Shown one piece after another: positions 1-8,579 of a DNA stretch of 64,000 nucleotides. The translations under genes and the position numbers were made by a program. The DNA is from JAZKFT01 sp039925965. Lineage in GTDB: Bacteria > Bacteroidota > Bacteroidia > Chitinophagales > Chitinophagaceae. The stretch lies in the NCBI GenBank assembly GCA_039925965.1, contig JBDSXW010000122.1:1-64000 (forward strand). The letters run 5' to 3'. The notes beneath the pieces were generated by a model. That model worked only from the letters and a program-made list of their open reading frames with translations, was not told the DNA's origin and ran no database searches. Within the stretch, counting starts at the first letter, position 1. Each line of letters begins with the position of its first letter.

Positions 1-106
1 GGGGTACCCCTGGAGGTAGGGAGGGGTACCCCTGGAGGTGGGGAGGGGTACCCCTGGAGGTGGGGAGGGGTACCCCTGGAGGTGGGGAGGGGTACCCCTG
101 GAGGTA
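1..106. repeat. 22-bp tandem repeat, about 4.8 copies
   Basis: A 22-bp unit is repeated at positions 1, 23, 45, 67 and 89, the last copy being incomplete. Each unit begins with the palindrome GGGGTACCCC followed by TGGAGGTGGGGA; only the first copy has one substitution. The array is cut by the left window edge, so its true copy number is unknown. A short open frame crosses it but looks like a by-product of the repeat. Confidence 0.9.
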
Positions 107-111
107 AGCTG

Positions 112-262
112 GCTGACCTCTGAACACAGTTCACTTAGCTTTTACCTGAGCCAGCTTACCTCGGAGCTGAGTTCGCTTAGCTTTTACCTCGGCGCGCTGA
201 CCTCTGAACACAGCTGGCTTAGCTTTTAGCTCGGCTGGCCGAGCTTTTGGGTACCCCCTATT
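112..262. repeat. 42-bp degenerate tandem repeat
   Basis: Three imperfect 42-bp units share the core TTAGCTTTTA, seen at 135, 177 and 219, with a further half-unit AGCTTTT at 242. The first and third units also share GCTGACCTCTGAACACAG. Because 42 is a multiple of three, both strands keep open frames across it: a 14-residue repeat on the plus strand and a lysine-rich one on the minus strand. I read these as repeat by-products, not genes, since neither has a normal gene start or neighbours. Confidence 0.8.
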
Positions 263-269
263 TGGTTTT

Positions 270-310
270 GAGCTCGGCGCGCCGGGGTAAATGCCCGGCG
301 CGCGGAGCTC
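270..310. repeat. GC-rich inverted repeat, 17-bp arms
   Basis: The arms are GAGCTCGGCGCGCCGGG (270-286) and CCCGGCGCGCGGAGCTC (294-310). They are complementary with one mismatch around the 7-nt loop GTAAATG. The hairpin is much richer in G+C than the surrounding sequence and sits at the end of the tandem repeats. It has no T-run, so it is not an ordinary terminator. Confidence 0.8.
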
Positions 311-654
311 AGAGGTGAATGTAATTGTGCTTTTTGGTAAGAGCACTAAGTTTTAGGATGGGGAGGCGTTGGGTGTTTAACCATGTTGCCTACTGAGAAG
401 CCTTCCATTCCTAAGGTGCAAGCGTTGTTTAGCTCCCTGTCATCCGTTTCGCAGGTTCCCGACAGTGGCAATGGATGACAACATTTACAGTGTAAAGCTG
501 AAATGGATTCGGATGGTGTTTTTAAAACCTCACCACCCCCTAATCTCCATAAAAAAAGCTGCCCTTTGAGGTCAGCTTTTTTAGTATTATTAAAATGGAG
601 TAAAAATCTCTTGTTCGCATCTACCCAAAACTTCTGAATTACAATTTCAAAACA
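311..654. other. Gene-free stretch with possible paired structure
   Basis: I see no credible gene here. CTGTC (436-440) can pair with GACAG (461-465), while the overlapping TCATCC can pair with GGATGA near 473, so two exclusive hairpins are possible. No known RNA family was recognised. A terminator lies at 551-582. Confidence 0.4.
551..582. terminator. Bidirectional intrinsic terminator
   Basis: AAAAAAAGCTG (551-561) pairs with CAGCTTTTTT (573-582) around an 11-nt loop, giving an A/T-flanked hairpin that can act on either strand. It lies 70 bp downstream of the fasciclin gene stop and probably ends the TonB receptor-fasciclin operon on the minus strand. Confidence 0.75.
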
Positions 655-1866
655 TTATTGCGGCAGCAAAACCCTGTCAATCGTATGGGTTACACCATTG
701 ATGGCATGACGGTCTAATGCAATAGCATTTGCGGCGGGGCCACTAAATGGTGCACCACCTGTGGGCAAAGTACCGAGGCCGGTGAATTTTAAGCCGGTTG
801 CAAAAGGCCCGGTAAACGAAGCCTGTGCCATAATGCCCGGGTGTATTGCGAGGGCACTATTAACAAGCGTGGTAACAAAGCCAGGCGTTGTCGGAAAATT
901 GGGCGAAAAAGCCCTGACATCCGGCTGGAAGGCGGCAGGATTCGTATTCTTGGAAGCCAGGATATGGTACACTACAATACCTTTTACAGTGGCTGCCGTT
1001 AATGTTCCATACAGGGCAGGATTGCTGAAAACAGTGGGAGAAGCTGCAAGTGCTGTAGCCTGTGCTGCAGCAGTAGCCGATGGCAATCCCTGTGCAATCA
1101 AAGCCCGGCGGATATTCGTGTCCAGCACAGCCATGAAAGCGGCATTGGTGGGTGCCAGGACGGTCATACTAAGGGGTGGGTACCTTAAAAGAGAATCAAT
1201 CTTATTCAAACCGGTGGCCCCGCTATCAGCACGGGCTATGGCAGCCGAAAAATAAGTCAGGTTCGGATCTGTATAAAGGATCCCCGCCAGCACCGTTGAG
1301 GGCGGGCTCACCAGAGCTGCCATCTGGTGCACGGTACCATTTGCCAATGCAATATCCGGGCTGGAAACAGGTATATTATTTACCCAATTGGAAGTACCCC
1401 TTCTGGAAGGAAAAATACTCATCCGAAGAAACGGAGCCGACAAAACCAGGCTGCTGGCCTCCTGAACATTCGGAAAACTTGTTGGAATTAAACTAGTGGT
1501 AAGCGATTGACCACCTACAACATGGTATTGCACAATGGAGGTAACCTGCGCGGTGGGCAAGGCTGCAATAACCGCCTCACTTGCAATACCTGAAAAACGG
1601 AATGCTGCATTATTGGGGGCATACACGGTAAATACCAGCGACCTGTCGGAAAGCAACGGAAGCATCCCGGCCTTAACTATCGCAGCCTTGAAAATACTGT
1701 ACGTGGTATCTGTATTGAAAAGGTCACCGATCGTATTTCCTGAAGGCAAAGTGGTCACAATTGGAACAGCAGATGGCAATTCTTTATTACAGGAACTAAA
1801 CACAAAAGCCGCAGCCAATGCCGCCATTCCTGTGTTCTTTATTTTATTAAGGGTCTTCAATTTCAT
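655..1866 (-). CDS. Fasciclin (FAS1) domain lipoprotein
   Basis: The 403-residue product begins with a hydrophobic segment ending in a lipobox-like FSSC followed by N-K-E, so it should be a lipoprotein anchored in the outer membrane. Two FAS1-type repeats follow, roughly residues 41-195 and 196-403. Each carries the hallmark pattern of a FTVYAPNNAAF / MTVLAPTNAAF strand and a YHV/YHI segment; the second ends with NGVTHTIDRVLLPQ. FAS1 domains serve in adhesion or ligand binding. The gene follows the TonB-dependent receptor after 46 bp on the same strand, so the two are probably co-transcribed and may act as receptor and surface partner. The ligand cannot be told from sequence. Confidence 0.88.
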   Translation of the reverse strand: MKLKTLNKIKNTGMAALAAAFVFSSCNKELPSAVPIVTTLPSGNTIGDLFNTDTTYSIFKAAIVKAGMLPLLSDRSLVFTVYAPNNAAFRFSGIASEAVIAALPTAQVTSIVQYHVVGGQSLTTSLIPTSFPNVQEASSLVLSAPFLRMSIFPSRRGTSNWVNNIPVSSPDIALANGTVHQMAALVSPPSTVLAGILYTDPNLTYFSAAIARADSGATGLNKIDSLLRYPPLSMTVLAPTNAAFMAVLDTNIRRALIAQGLPSATAAAQATALAASPTVFSNPALYGTLTAATVKGIVVYHILASKNTNPAAFQPDVRAFSPNFPTTPGFVTTLVNSALAIHPGIMAQASFTGPFATGLKFTGLGTLPTGGAPFSGPAANAIALDRHAINGVTHTIDRVLLPQ

Positions 1867-1912
1867 GACTTAAATTTTATTTTTTGGCAAACAAAAAACG
1901 GAATGGGATAAA

Positions 1913-4642
1913 TTAAAATATGTTATAACCAAAGCTGAGGTAATAAAGTCCACCAATGCTGGAGTTACCAAGACCTGTGCGGTAATATTGGTTGAGCAGA
2001 TTAGTAGCACCCAGTTTTACCATGGATTTGATTTCTGGGAAGCGGTAATTTACCTGGAAATCCACGTTATGATACGCTGGTACCTCACCAAAAATAAAGT
2101 CGCTTTCGTAATTGAATTTGTCCTGCCATTTCCAGGCCAGGCTGGCACCAAATAATTTCTTAGGACCAAAACCGGAATTAGCAACAATCAGGTTCGTGCG
2201 GTATTTAGGCGTATTAAAACCTGCCTGGAAGCCGGCTGGCACGTCCTTTAACACATCAGAAGACACGTTGCCTGTGATAGAGAAATTAGCGGGCAGCAGG
2301 TATTCTACGCTTGCACCCCATCCATAAGTAGTCACCTTACCAGGCGCATTCACCACGATAGACACACCGACTCTTTTTGTGGTATTGCTAAGGTCGCTTA
2401 CCGGCCCATTAGGATCTATTTTCTGAATCGCATCCCTGCGGCTCAGAAAATTCTCGTATTGACCATAGTAACCATATACATCAAGCAAAAACTTTTTCGC
2501 TATCAACGCTTTATATCCCAACTCATAAGAAGTTACAGACTCTGGCTTGGCATTTATATAGCTTAATACCACCGGGCTGCCAGCTGCTACCGATTCGGCA
2601 GCGTAGGCAGGGTTGGCCGTTAGGTTATGTTTATCCCATACAAATTTGTTACAACCCAAAATATAGTTGCCCGATCCCGTAGGCAGATCAATCCACTGCT
2701 GTTGGGTAGAAGGAAAGCGATAGGCAGTCTGGAAGGACAAACGGATATTATGATCTTTTGCTGGCTTGAAAACAATGCCGAGTCGCGGTGTAAAGCGGCC
2801 ATCAAAATTTTCGTTTTTATCATACCTGCCAGACGCGGTTAACTTTATTTTATCCTCCAGGAGGGCTTTTGATATTTGCACATAAGCGCCATATTCTTTA
2901 ATGGTAATGGGCGCGCCTGGCTTATCTGGAAACAATGTACCCTGGCTGTTAAGCACATATTCCTTCCAGTTGCCGCCCACCAGCACTTCCGCAAATTTTA
3001 CGGCATCGGTAAGGTTGTACTGGCCTTCAATCATATAGAGGTCGCTACGGTCCAAAAACAGACCCCCAAACGGAATCGGCTTTTTGCGAACCGCTTCGAA
3101 CGTGCTCTTAAACTGGTCGGATCCTGCTGCAGGACGACCCACGTCGGCGGCAGCTCTGGCGGCTGTATGTGCCGCAAGATCAGTTGCGCCCCCTAACTTG
3201 GCAGCCAGGTAAGTTTGCCCATAAATCGGATACCAGGTGGTGCTTGGTTTCCAGGCTTCATTGAATAGCTGCGTGGCTACCGTAAGGTTATGCGCTTCGC
3301 CGGAATTCTCCTGGGTGGTATAAGCCCTGAAGAACCAGTTCTTGTGATTGAGTTCGAATTTGTACTGACCTACTTTCAGGTCCTTCAATGAGTAACGCTG
3401 GCTACCGGTATAAACCGTATTACCAGTACCAAAATAGCCGGTGATATTGGCTTCAATTTTATCAGTGATTTTGTAATGAATAGCGCCGGACAACTTCAAG
3501 TTCACCGTATTAGGATTCACCACTTCTCTTTCGGTATAACCCGTACGTGACACTGGGATACTACCTGGTAAAGTGGCGATATAACCTTGTAAAAAAGGTG
3601 CTGCCGCTCCGATTCCGTTCAGTACATCCCTAAGGTTCACACTGGTTTCATCACCGTATACATTTACGCCATCGTAGTTAGGGTCCGTTTCGCGTGTACC
3701 GTCTACCAGACTTCCTTTCGTACCAAATCTTTTATAATTACGGTAATCATCCCCCTGCCAGTCTTTGGCCTGGATCAGTTCTGCGCCGATTTTAAAAGCC
3801 AGTTTCTTATTTACCTGCTGTGCCCAACGCACATTCCAGTTATAATAAGGAGAAGTTGTGCCCTGCAGTTTATCACCTGCATGCATAAACCCGGTTTTTA
3901 CCTGGAAGCTGAGGCCCTGGTATTTAAATGGATTTTTGCCATTTACGAGCATCGTTCCCAGCATACCACCAGGTCCGTACAGCGCCGATGATGCACCCTG
4001 CAGCACTTCAACACTTTCCACATCCAGCTCCGTGAGGCCGATAACACTACCCACCGAAAAATTCAAACCTGGTGCCTGGTTATCCATACCATTCATGATC
4101 TGGTTAAAGCGGGTGTTACCACTACCCGAAAAGCCACGTGTAGTAGGTGTTTTAAAAGTTAATGAGGAAGCGATCACATCAACCCCCTTAAGATTCGCCA
4201 CCATATCGTAGTAGTTGGAAGCCGCAGTATTGCGGATATTGGCCGCACTGATACGGTCAATACTTACAGGCGACTCAAGTATTCTGGTTGGCGTTCTGGT
4301 GGCAGAAACCACAACCTCCTGGCCAAGACCTGATGCTACTTTAAAGTCCACATCAATAACCTGGCTGGCATTGGTGACCCTCACTTCCTGCGATTCAAAA
4401 CTTATTGAGGTAAATAACAGTGTAAGCGGTGGTCGTTGGTTAGTCGAAATGATGAAGTTGCCTCTATCGTCGGTATAAGTTCCTTCATCTGACCCTTTAA
4501 TGGTAACAGACACCGCCGGAACTTTTTCATTGTTCGAGGCATTTCTGACACTCCCTTTTATGGTTGTGTTTTGGCAAATGGCGGAAAGGGCAAAGAGGTT
4601 TGCAATCACAGTGATAGCCATCAACCGGAGCTTTTTTCTCAT
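1913..4642 (-). CDS. TonB-dependent receptor with carboxypeptidase-like N-terminal domain
   Basis: This 909-residue outer-membrane receptor has a signal peptide (cleavage probably after LSAICQ). A carboxypeptidase-D regulatory-like domain follows (about 27-110: IKGSVRNASNNEKVPAVSVTI). The plug (about 115-260) contains SVEVLQGASSALYGPGGMLG, and a beta-barrel runs to the terminal YYLSFGYNIF. The length fits siderophore- or cobalamin-type receptors; it is shorter than most SusC proteins and no SusD gene is present. It heads a two-gene unit with the fasciclin lipoprotein. Substrate is unknown; energised uptake through TonB-ExbBD is the family role. Confidence 0.92.
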   Translation of the reverse strand: MRKKLRLMAITVIANLFALSAICQNTTIKGSVRNASNNEKVPAVSVTIKGSDEGTYTDDRGNFIISTNQRPPLTLLFTSISFESQEVRVTNASQVIDVDFKVASGLGQEVVVSATRTPTRILESPVSIDRISAANIRNTAASNYYDMVANLKGVDVIASSLTFKTPTTRGFSGSGNTRFNQIMNGMDNQAPGLNFSVGSVIGLTELDVESVEVLQGASSALYGPGGMLGTMLVNGKNPFKYQGLSFQVKTGFMHAGDKLQGTTSPYYNWNVRWAQQVNKKLAFKIGAELIQAKDWQGDDYRNYKRFGTKGSLVDGTRETDPNYDGVNVYGDETSVNLRDVLNGIGAAAPFLQGYIATLPGSIPVSRTGYTEREVVNPNTVNLKLSGAIHYKITDKIEANITGYFGTGNTVYTGSQRYSLKDLKVGQYKFELNHKNWFFRAYTTQENSGEAHNLTVATQLFNEAWKPSTTWYPIYGQTYLAAKLGGATDLAAHTAARAAADVGRPAAGSDQFKSTFEAVRKKPIPFGGLFLDRSDLYMIEGQYNLTDAVKFAEVLVGGNWKEYVLNSQGTLFPDKPGAPITIKEYGAYVQISKALLEDKIKLTASGRYDKNENFDGRFTPRLGIVFKPAKDHNIRLSFQTAYRFPSTQQQWIDLPTGSGNYILGCNKFVWDKHNLTANPAYAAESVAAGSPVVLSYINAKPESVTSYELGYKALIAKKFLLDVYGYYGQYENFLSRRDAIQKIDPNGPVSDLSNTTKRVGVSIVVNAPGKVTTYGWGASVEYLLPANFSITGNVSSDVLKDVPAGFQAGFNTPKYRTNLIVANSGFGPKKLFGASLAWKWQDKFNYESDFIFGEVPAYHNVDFQVNYRFPEIKSMVKLGATNLLNQYYRTGLGNSSIGGLYYLSFGYNIF

Positions 4643-5015
4643 AATAGCAGTATTTAAAATCGTTTTAACGGGGCAAAATAGGGATTTGATAATTCCTTGT
4701 GAAATTAAATTTAATCACTTATCCACTTTTTCAATAACTAATTTCAAGTTTATTCCCTTTTGGGGAGAATAGGTGCGCAAGTAATTGTGTAACATTTTTA
4801 TAGCTGCTTTCCATTGCATATTACTTTTGGCGAAAACCAGCGGCATTCCAAAACCCCAAATCACCATACAAGGCATCGGAGTTTGTGAGGTCAGCATGCA
4901 TTTCCTGATGATTACAGTTGTAAAGTCCACCTGGCAAAAAGTACCTGAATGAAAAATTTAAACAACCGTTGAAGAGACCGGGAAATTTACTTTTTAATAA
5001 AAACTAATTTATACG
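4643..5015. other. Divergent intergenic region
   Basis: This 373-bp spacer separates the minus-strand TonB receptor from plus-strand purC and should hold both promoters. Upstream of purC, TACTTTTT at 4988-4995 resembles the Bacteroidota -7 element TAnnTTTG, but the TTG at 4969 is closer than usual. No hairpin, repeat or gene was seen. Confidence 0.35.
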
Positions 5016-5936
5016 ATGGGCTTCCAATTCCAAAACCAAACGAATTTTTATTCTGGCAAAGTGCGGGATGTGTATTCCGTAGGCGCCGATTTGCTGGTAA
5101 TGATAGCAAGCAACCGCATTTCAGCCTTTGATGTAATTCTCCCCGAACCTATTCCTTACAAAGGACAGGTATTGAACCAGATTGCTGCATATATGCTGGA
5201 AGCTACAAAAGATATTTGCCCCAACTGGCTGCTGGATACCCCCGCACCCAATGTGGCAGTAGGTAAACGATGCGAACCATTTAAGGTAGAGATGGTGGTT
5301 CGTGGTTGTCTTGCTGGTCATGCATGGCGTACCTATTCATCGGGCAGCAGGGTCTTGTGCGGCGTTACCATGCCGGATGGCTTAAAAGAAAATGATTTCT
5401 TTCCCACTCCAATTATTACTCCCACCACCAAGGCCACCGAAGGTCATGATGAAGATATCAGCCGGGAAGAAATTATAGCGCAGGGTATAGTAGGCCCTGA
5501 AGATTATGCCATCGTGGAAATATTCACCCGGGCACTCTTTGAACGGGGCCGCGAACTGGCAAAAAAGCAAGACCTCATCCTGGTAGACACCAAATATGAA
5601 TTTGGAAAGATCGGTGATACCATTTACCTGATGGATGAGATCCATACGCCAGATTCTTCACGGTATTTCTATGCCAATGGTTATGAAGAACGGCAGGATG
5701 CCGGCGAAAAGCAAAAACAACTCAGCAAAGAGTTCGTGAGGGAATGGCTGATAGCGAACAATTTTATGGGCAAAGAAGGCCAGCAGGTGCCGGCAATGGA
5801 TCTGGCCTGGATCACTACCATCAGCAACAGGTATATTGAATTATACGAAAAAGTAATCGGTAAAAAATTTGAGCCCGAAAACTGGAGCGATGAGCAAATG
5901 CAATTGGCAATTGATGCAGCTTTGAGCCGCTATTAA
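5016..5936 (+). CDS. purC: Phosphoribosylaminoimidazole-succinocarboxamide synthase
   Basis: SAICAR synthase joins aspartate to CAIR with ATP in de novo purine synthesis, in the cytoplasm. The 306-residue protein shows the family blocks in order: GKVRDVY near residue 15, EMVVRGCLAGHAWRTY around 92, TPTTKATEGHDEDIS around 135, LILVDTKYEFGK near 190 and LMDEIHTPDSSRYF around 205. The length matches the longer PurC form rather than the ~240-residue enterobacterial one. It stands alone, without other pur genes nearby, between a divergent TonB receptor and a secreted protease. Confidence 0.97.
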   Translation: MGFQFQNQTNFYSGKVRDVYSVGADLLVMIASNRISAFDVILPEPIPYKGQVLNQIAAYMLEATKDICPNWLLDTPAPNVAVGKRCEPFKVEMVVRGCLAGHAWRTYSSGSRVLCGVTMPDGLKENDFFPTPIITPTTKATEGHDEDISREEIIAQGIVGPEDYAIVEIFTRALFERGRELAKKQDLILVDTKYEFGKIGDTIYLMDEIHTPDSSRYFYANGYEERQDAGEKQKQLSKEFVREWLIANNFMGKEGQQVPAMDLAWITTISNRYIELYEKVIGKKFEPENWSDEQMQLAIDAALSRY

Positions 5937-6083
5937 TGTTGTTTAGGCTGAAAAGAGGTGTAGGTTTCCGGCCGCGGAAACCCAGCGATGTTGTTATAGT
6001 TAACTCCAATACCGGCTGTTCTGAAATATTTAGCAACCCACTTTTTCTTTATCTTTAGTCGTTATCAACGCTAATTTACTGGC

Positions 6084-8030
6084 ATGAAGAAGTATGCAAC
6101 CATTGTCATCCTATCGCTTATTTTTCCAGGGGTATCGGCCCAATTTTCACGGCAGGTTATCCAGTTAAAGAATAAGGCTTTCAGTATTTATTCGCTGGCA
6201 AATCCTTCGCAATACCTAAGCCCAAGGGCCATCCAGCGGCGAACCCGCTATGGTATCAGTATTGACAGTACCGACCTTCCGATTACCCAACGCTACCTGG
6301 ATAGCCTCAGTTCAGTGCCAGATGTGCAGGTACTTTCTGTAAGCCGGTGGCTTAACCAGGTGCTTATCAAAACCACTAGTGCCGTAGCCCTGGCGAAAAT
6401 CAATAGTTTCCCGTTTGTACAAAGTGCGGCGCCAATAGCTCCTGCGCCTCCGGGTCAACCATCGGTTGCATCCAAGTTTAATGAAGTGATTACCGGTACT
6501 GATCCCGAGCCCAACAGGCCACAACAACTTGATGGCGACACGCTAAACTATGGTAATAGCTACGCCCAGATTCATATTCACGAAGGGGAGTTTCTGCACA
6601 ACAAAAAATTTACCGGCCAAGGCATGGTGATTGCAGTGCTGGATGGCGGTTTTCAATCATACAAAACAATCACCGCGTTCGACAGTGTGCGCCTGCAGGG
6701 CCGGATTTTAGGGGAAAGGGATTTTGTGGCTTTTGACAACAGTGTTAATGAAGACCACCCGCATGGTATGCAATGCCTTAGCATCATCTGCGCCAACTGG
6801 CCCGGACGCATGGTGGGGTCGGCTCCCGGAGCATCGTTTTGGTTAGTTCGTACCGAGGATGTAGCCAGTGAATACCCGGTAGAAGAATTTAATTATGTGG
6901 TAGGTGCCGAATTCGCAGATAGCGTTGGTGCCGATATGATCTCCTGCTCACTTGGCTATAATCTGTTCGACGATCCCCAGTTTAACCATACTTATGCGCA
7001 GCTAAATGGCAATACGATTTTCGCCACTGTTGGGGCAGATCTCGCTGCCAAAAAAGGCATATTACTTACCAACAGCGCAGGAAACGAAGGCAGTAATAGC
7101 TGGCAGTACATCACTGTACCAAGCGACGCAGACAGCATTGTGTGCGTGGGCGCCGTAAACAGCAGCGGCGCTATTGCGGGCTTCAGCAGCCGGGGCATAC
7201 CCAGCGATCCAAGAATCAAGCCCAGTGTAGTAAGTGTGGGCGTAGGCACTGTGATCGCAGGGGCTAACAACCAGCCCTCTTTTGGGAACGGCACTTCTTA
7301 CAGTAACCCAAATCTTAATGGATTGATCGCGTGTTTATGGCAGGCATTTCCTGAATTCAACAATAAGAAAATAATGGATGCGGTATACCAAAGCAGCGAC
7401 CGGTATGCCAATCCCGACAAAACGTATGGCTATGGTATTCCCAATTTTAAAATAGCTTACTATATACTCAAAAAGCAACGCAACGATGTCAATTTTGGAA
7501 CCGAATGGCTGAAGGCTAATCCTAACCCGTTTAACGACACGATCAGGGTCGATTTTGTTGGTCAGAAAGATGGAACTGCCATCATTGAGTTACTGCAGCC
7601 TAATGGTACGATCATTGCCCAAAAAACGATTGCAATAACAGAGCAGGATATTTTGACGACACAATTTCTCAGCCTCGCCAACTTACCCCCAGGTACCTAT
7701 AAAGTGCGTTATTCGGATGGCACCGGCACCCGTATGGTAACACTGCAAAAGCTTTCCGGCCTGGACTTTGCCCAGGATTGGATGCTCGTTTTCCCGGTGC
7801 CGTATCGCACCCAGTTTACGGTAGCCATCAAATCCCCGGTCTCAGGCACCGCAACTATCAGAATTCTTAAAGGAAGCGGCCAATTGGTTGAAAGCTATTC
7901 CCGCCAGGCGGCGCTGAACGAAATCTATTCTTACCAGTTTAAGACGCCACGAATACTTGCTTCGGGCATTTACTATGTAGAATATAATGACGGGTTGAAT
8001 AGGCGGGTGAAAAGGGTTATCAGGCAATGA
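6084..8030 (+). CDS. Secreted subtilisin-like serine protease (S8) with T9SS-type C-terminal domain
   Basis: This 648-residue protein has a signal peptide (to about VSA-Q20) and a subtilase domain with the complete catalytic triad: Asp187 in VIAVLDGGF, His227 in HPHGMQCLS and Ser405 in GNGTSYSNP. The C-terminal ~175 residues form two similar beta modules (about 470-555 and 556-648). Each opens with an NPNPF / VFPVPY motif and ends with a G-x-Y-x-V-x-Y strand, as in type A sorting domains of the type IX secretion system. It is therefore probably exported across the outer membrane and attached or released there. Family members digest proteins outside the cell. It is a single gene after purC. 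Confidence 0.92.
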   Translation: MKKYATIVILSLIFPGVSAQFSRQVIQLKNKAFSIYSLANPSQYLSPRAIQRRTRYGISIDSTDLPITQRYLDSLSSVPDVQVLSVSRWLNQVLIKTTSAVALAKINSFPFVQSAAPIAPAPPGQPSVASKFNEVITGTDPEPNRPQQLDGDTLNYGNSYAQIHIHEGEFLHNKKFTGQGMVIAVLDGGFQSYKTITAFDSVRLQGRILGERDFVAFDNSVNEDHPHGMQCLSIICANWPGRMVGSAPGASFWLVRTEDVASEYPVEEFNYVVGAEFADSVGADMISCSLGYNLFDDPQFNHTYAQLNGNTIFATVGADLAAKKGILLTNSAGNEGSNSWQYITVPSDADSIVCVGAVNSSGAIAGFSSRGIPSDPRIKPSVVSVGVGTVIAGANNQPSFGNGTSYSNPNLNGLIACLWQAFPEFNNKKIMDAVYQSSDRYANPDKTYGYGIPNFKIAYYILKKQRNDVNFGTEWLKANPNPFNDTIRVDFVGQKDGTAIIELLQPNGTIIAQKTIAITEQDILTTQFLSLANLPPGTYKVRYSDGTGTRMVTLQKLSGLDFAQDWMLVFPVPYRTQFTVAIKSPVSGTATIRILKGSGQLVESYSRQAALNEIYSYQFKTPRILASGIYYVEYNDGLNRRVKRVIRQ

Positions 8031-8140
8031 CAGTTGATTTTGGAAATATGCGTACTATCTGTTCAAGCATATATACAGCTGATCTCAATAACTCATGGGC
8101 CTTTTGTATTCCAGGCTAGTCACTTAACATTGATACCAAA

Positions 8141-8545
8141 CTATTCGTCAACTATTTTACCGTAGTCAATGAATAATTCTTCTCCTGTTTTTATATCCCT
8201 GAGTGCCTCAAAAAATTCGCCATCGTTTATCGAGACTACGTTTGGCTCATCGGAATGATTCAGGTAATTTACCAGATCCATCAGCTTAAAACCATAGTCA
8301 GGTACAAAGTAATTTTCATTGTCCCAAAGACAATAGGTTTCTACCAGTTGCCGTGAATGTGGGGGCAAGGCTTCCGCTTCTTTTTTTGTTATTGCCAACC
8401 ACTCGCCCACTCCTTTTGAAAACATATCCCGGCACCCCTTTGAGATATCCTGTATGGCAAATACCCCGTTGCCATGTATCCCCGAAGGCCTTATCATAAC
8501 ATAGGTATCCTGCTGCAGCTCCTGAAGTAGTTGTTCCCTGTTCAT
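8141..8545 (-). CDS. SET domain protein
   Basis: A 134-residue stand-alone SET domain, the fold of S-adenosylmethionine-dependent protein lysine methyltransferases. Recognisable are the N-terminal GIHGNGVFA segment, NYLNHSDEPNV near residue 94 (the NHSxxPN motif contributing to the cofactor site) and GEELFIDYG near the end, with the conserved catalytic-type tyrosine. There are no pre- or post-SET cysteine clusters. It precedes nothing on its strand but lies 34 bp downstream of the RsmB-like methyltransferase, so the two may be co-transcribed. Its target protein is unknown; ribosomal proteins are one guess from the neighbour. Confidence 0.87.
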   Translation of the reverse strand: MNREQLLQELQQDTYVMIRPSGIHGNGVFAIQDISKGCRDMFSKGVGEWLAITKKEAEALPPHSRQLVETYCLWDNENYFVPDYGFKLMDLVNYLNHSDEPNVVSINDGEFFEALRDIKTGEELFIDYGKIVDE

Positions 8546-8579
8546 AATCTATTTTTTCTATATACATTTTTGGTGTCTG

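Noticed and set aside
38..346. Open frames on both strands across the left-edge repeats
   Set aside because: Both exist because the repeat length is a multiple of three; neither has a normal start, composition or neighbour.
455..480. CAGTGGC and flanking bases resembling, on the minus strand, the GCCACTG core of a cobalamin riboswitch
   Set aside because: The other conserved blocks of the riboswitch are missing and no B12-related gene lies downstream.
761..1255. 164-codon plus-strand open frame inside the fasciclin gene
   Set aside because: It lies wholly on the opposite strand of a clear lipoprotein gene and has no recognisable domain.
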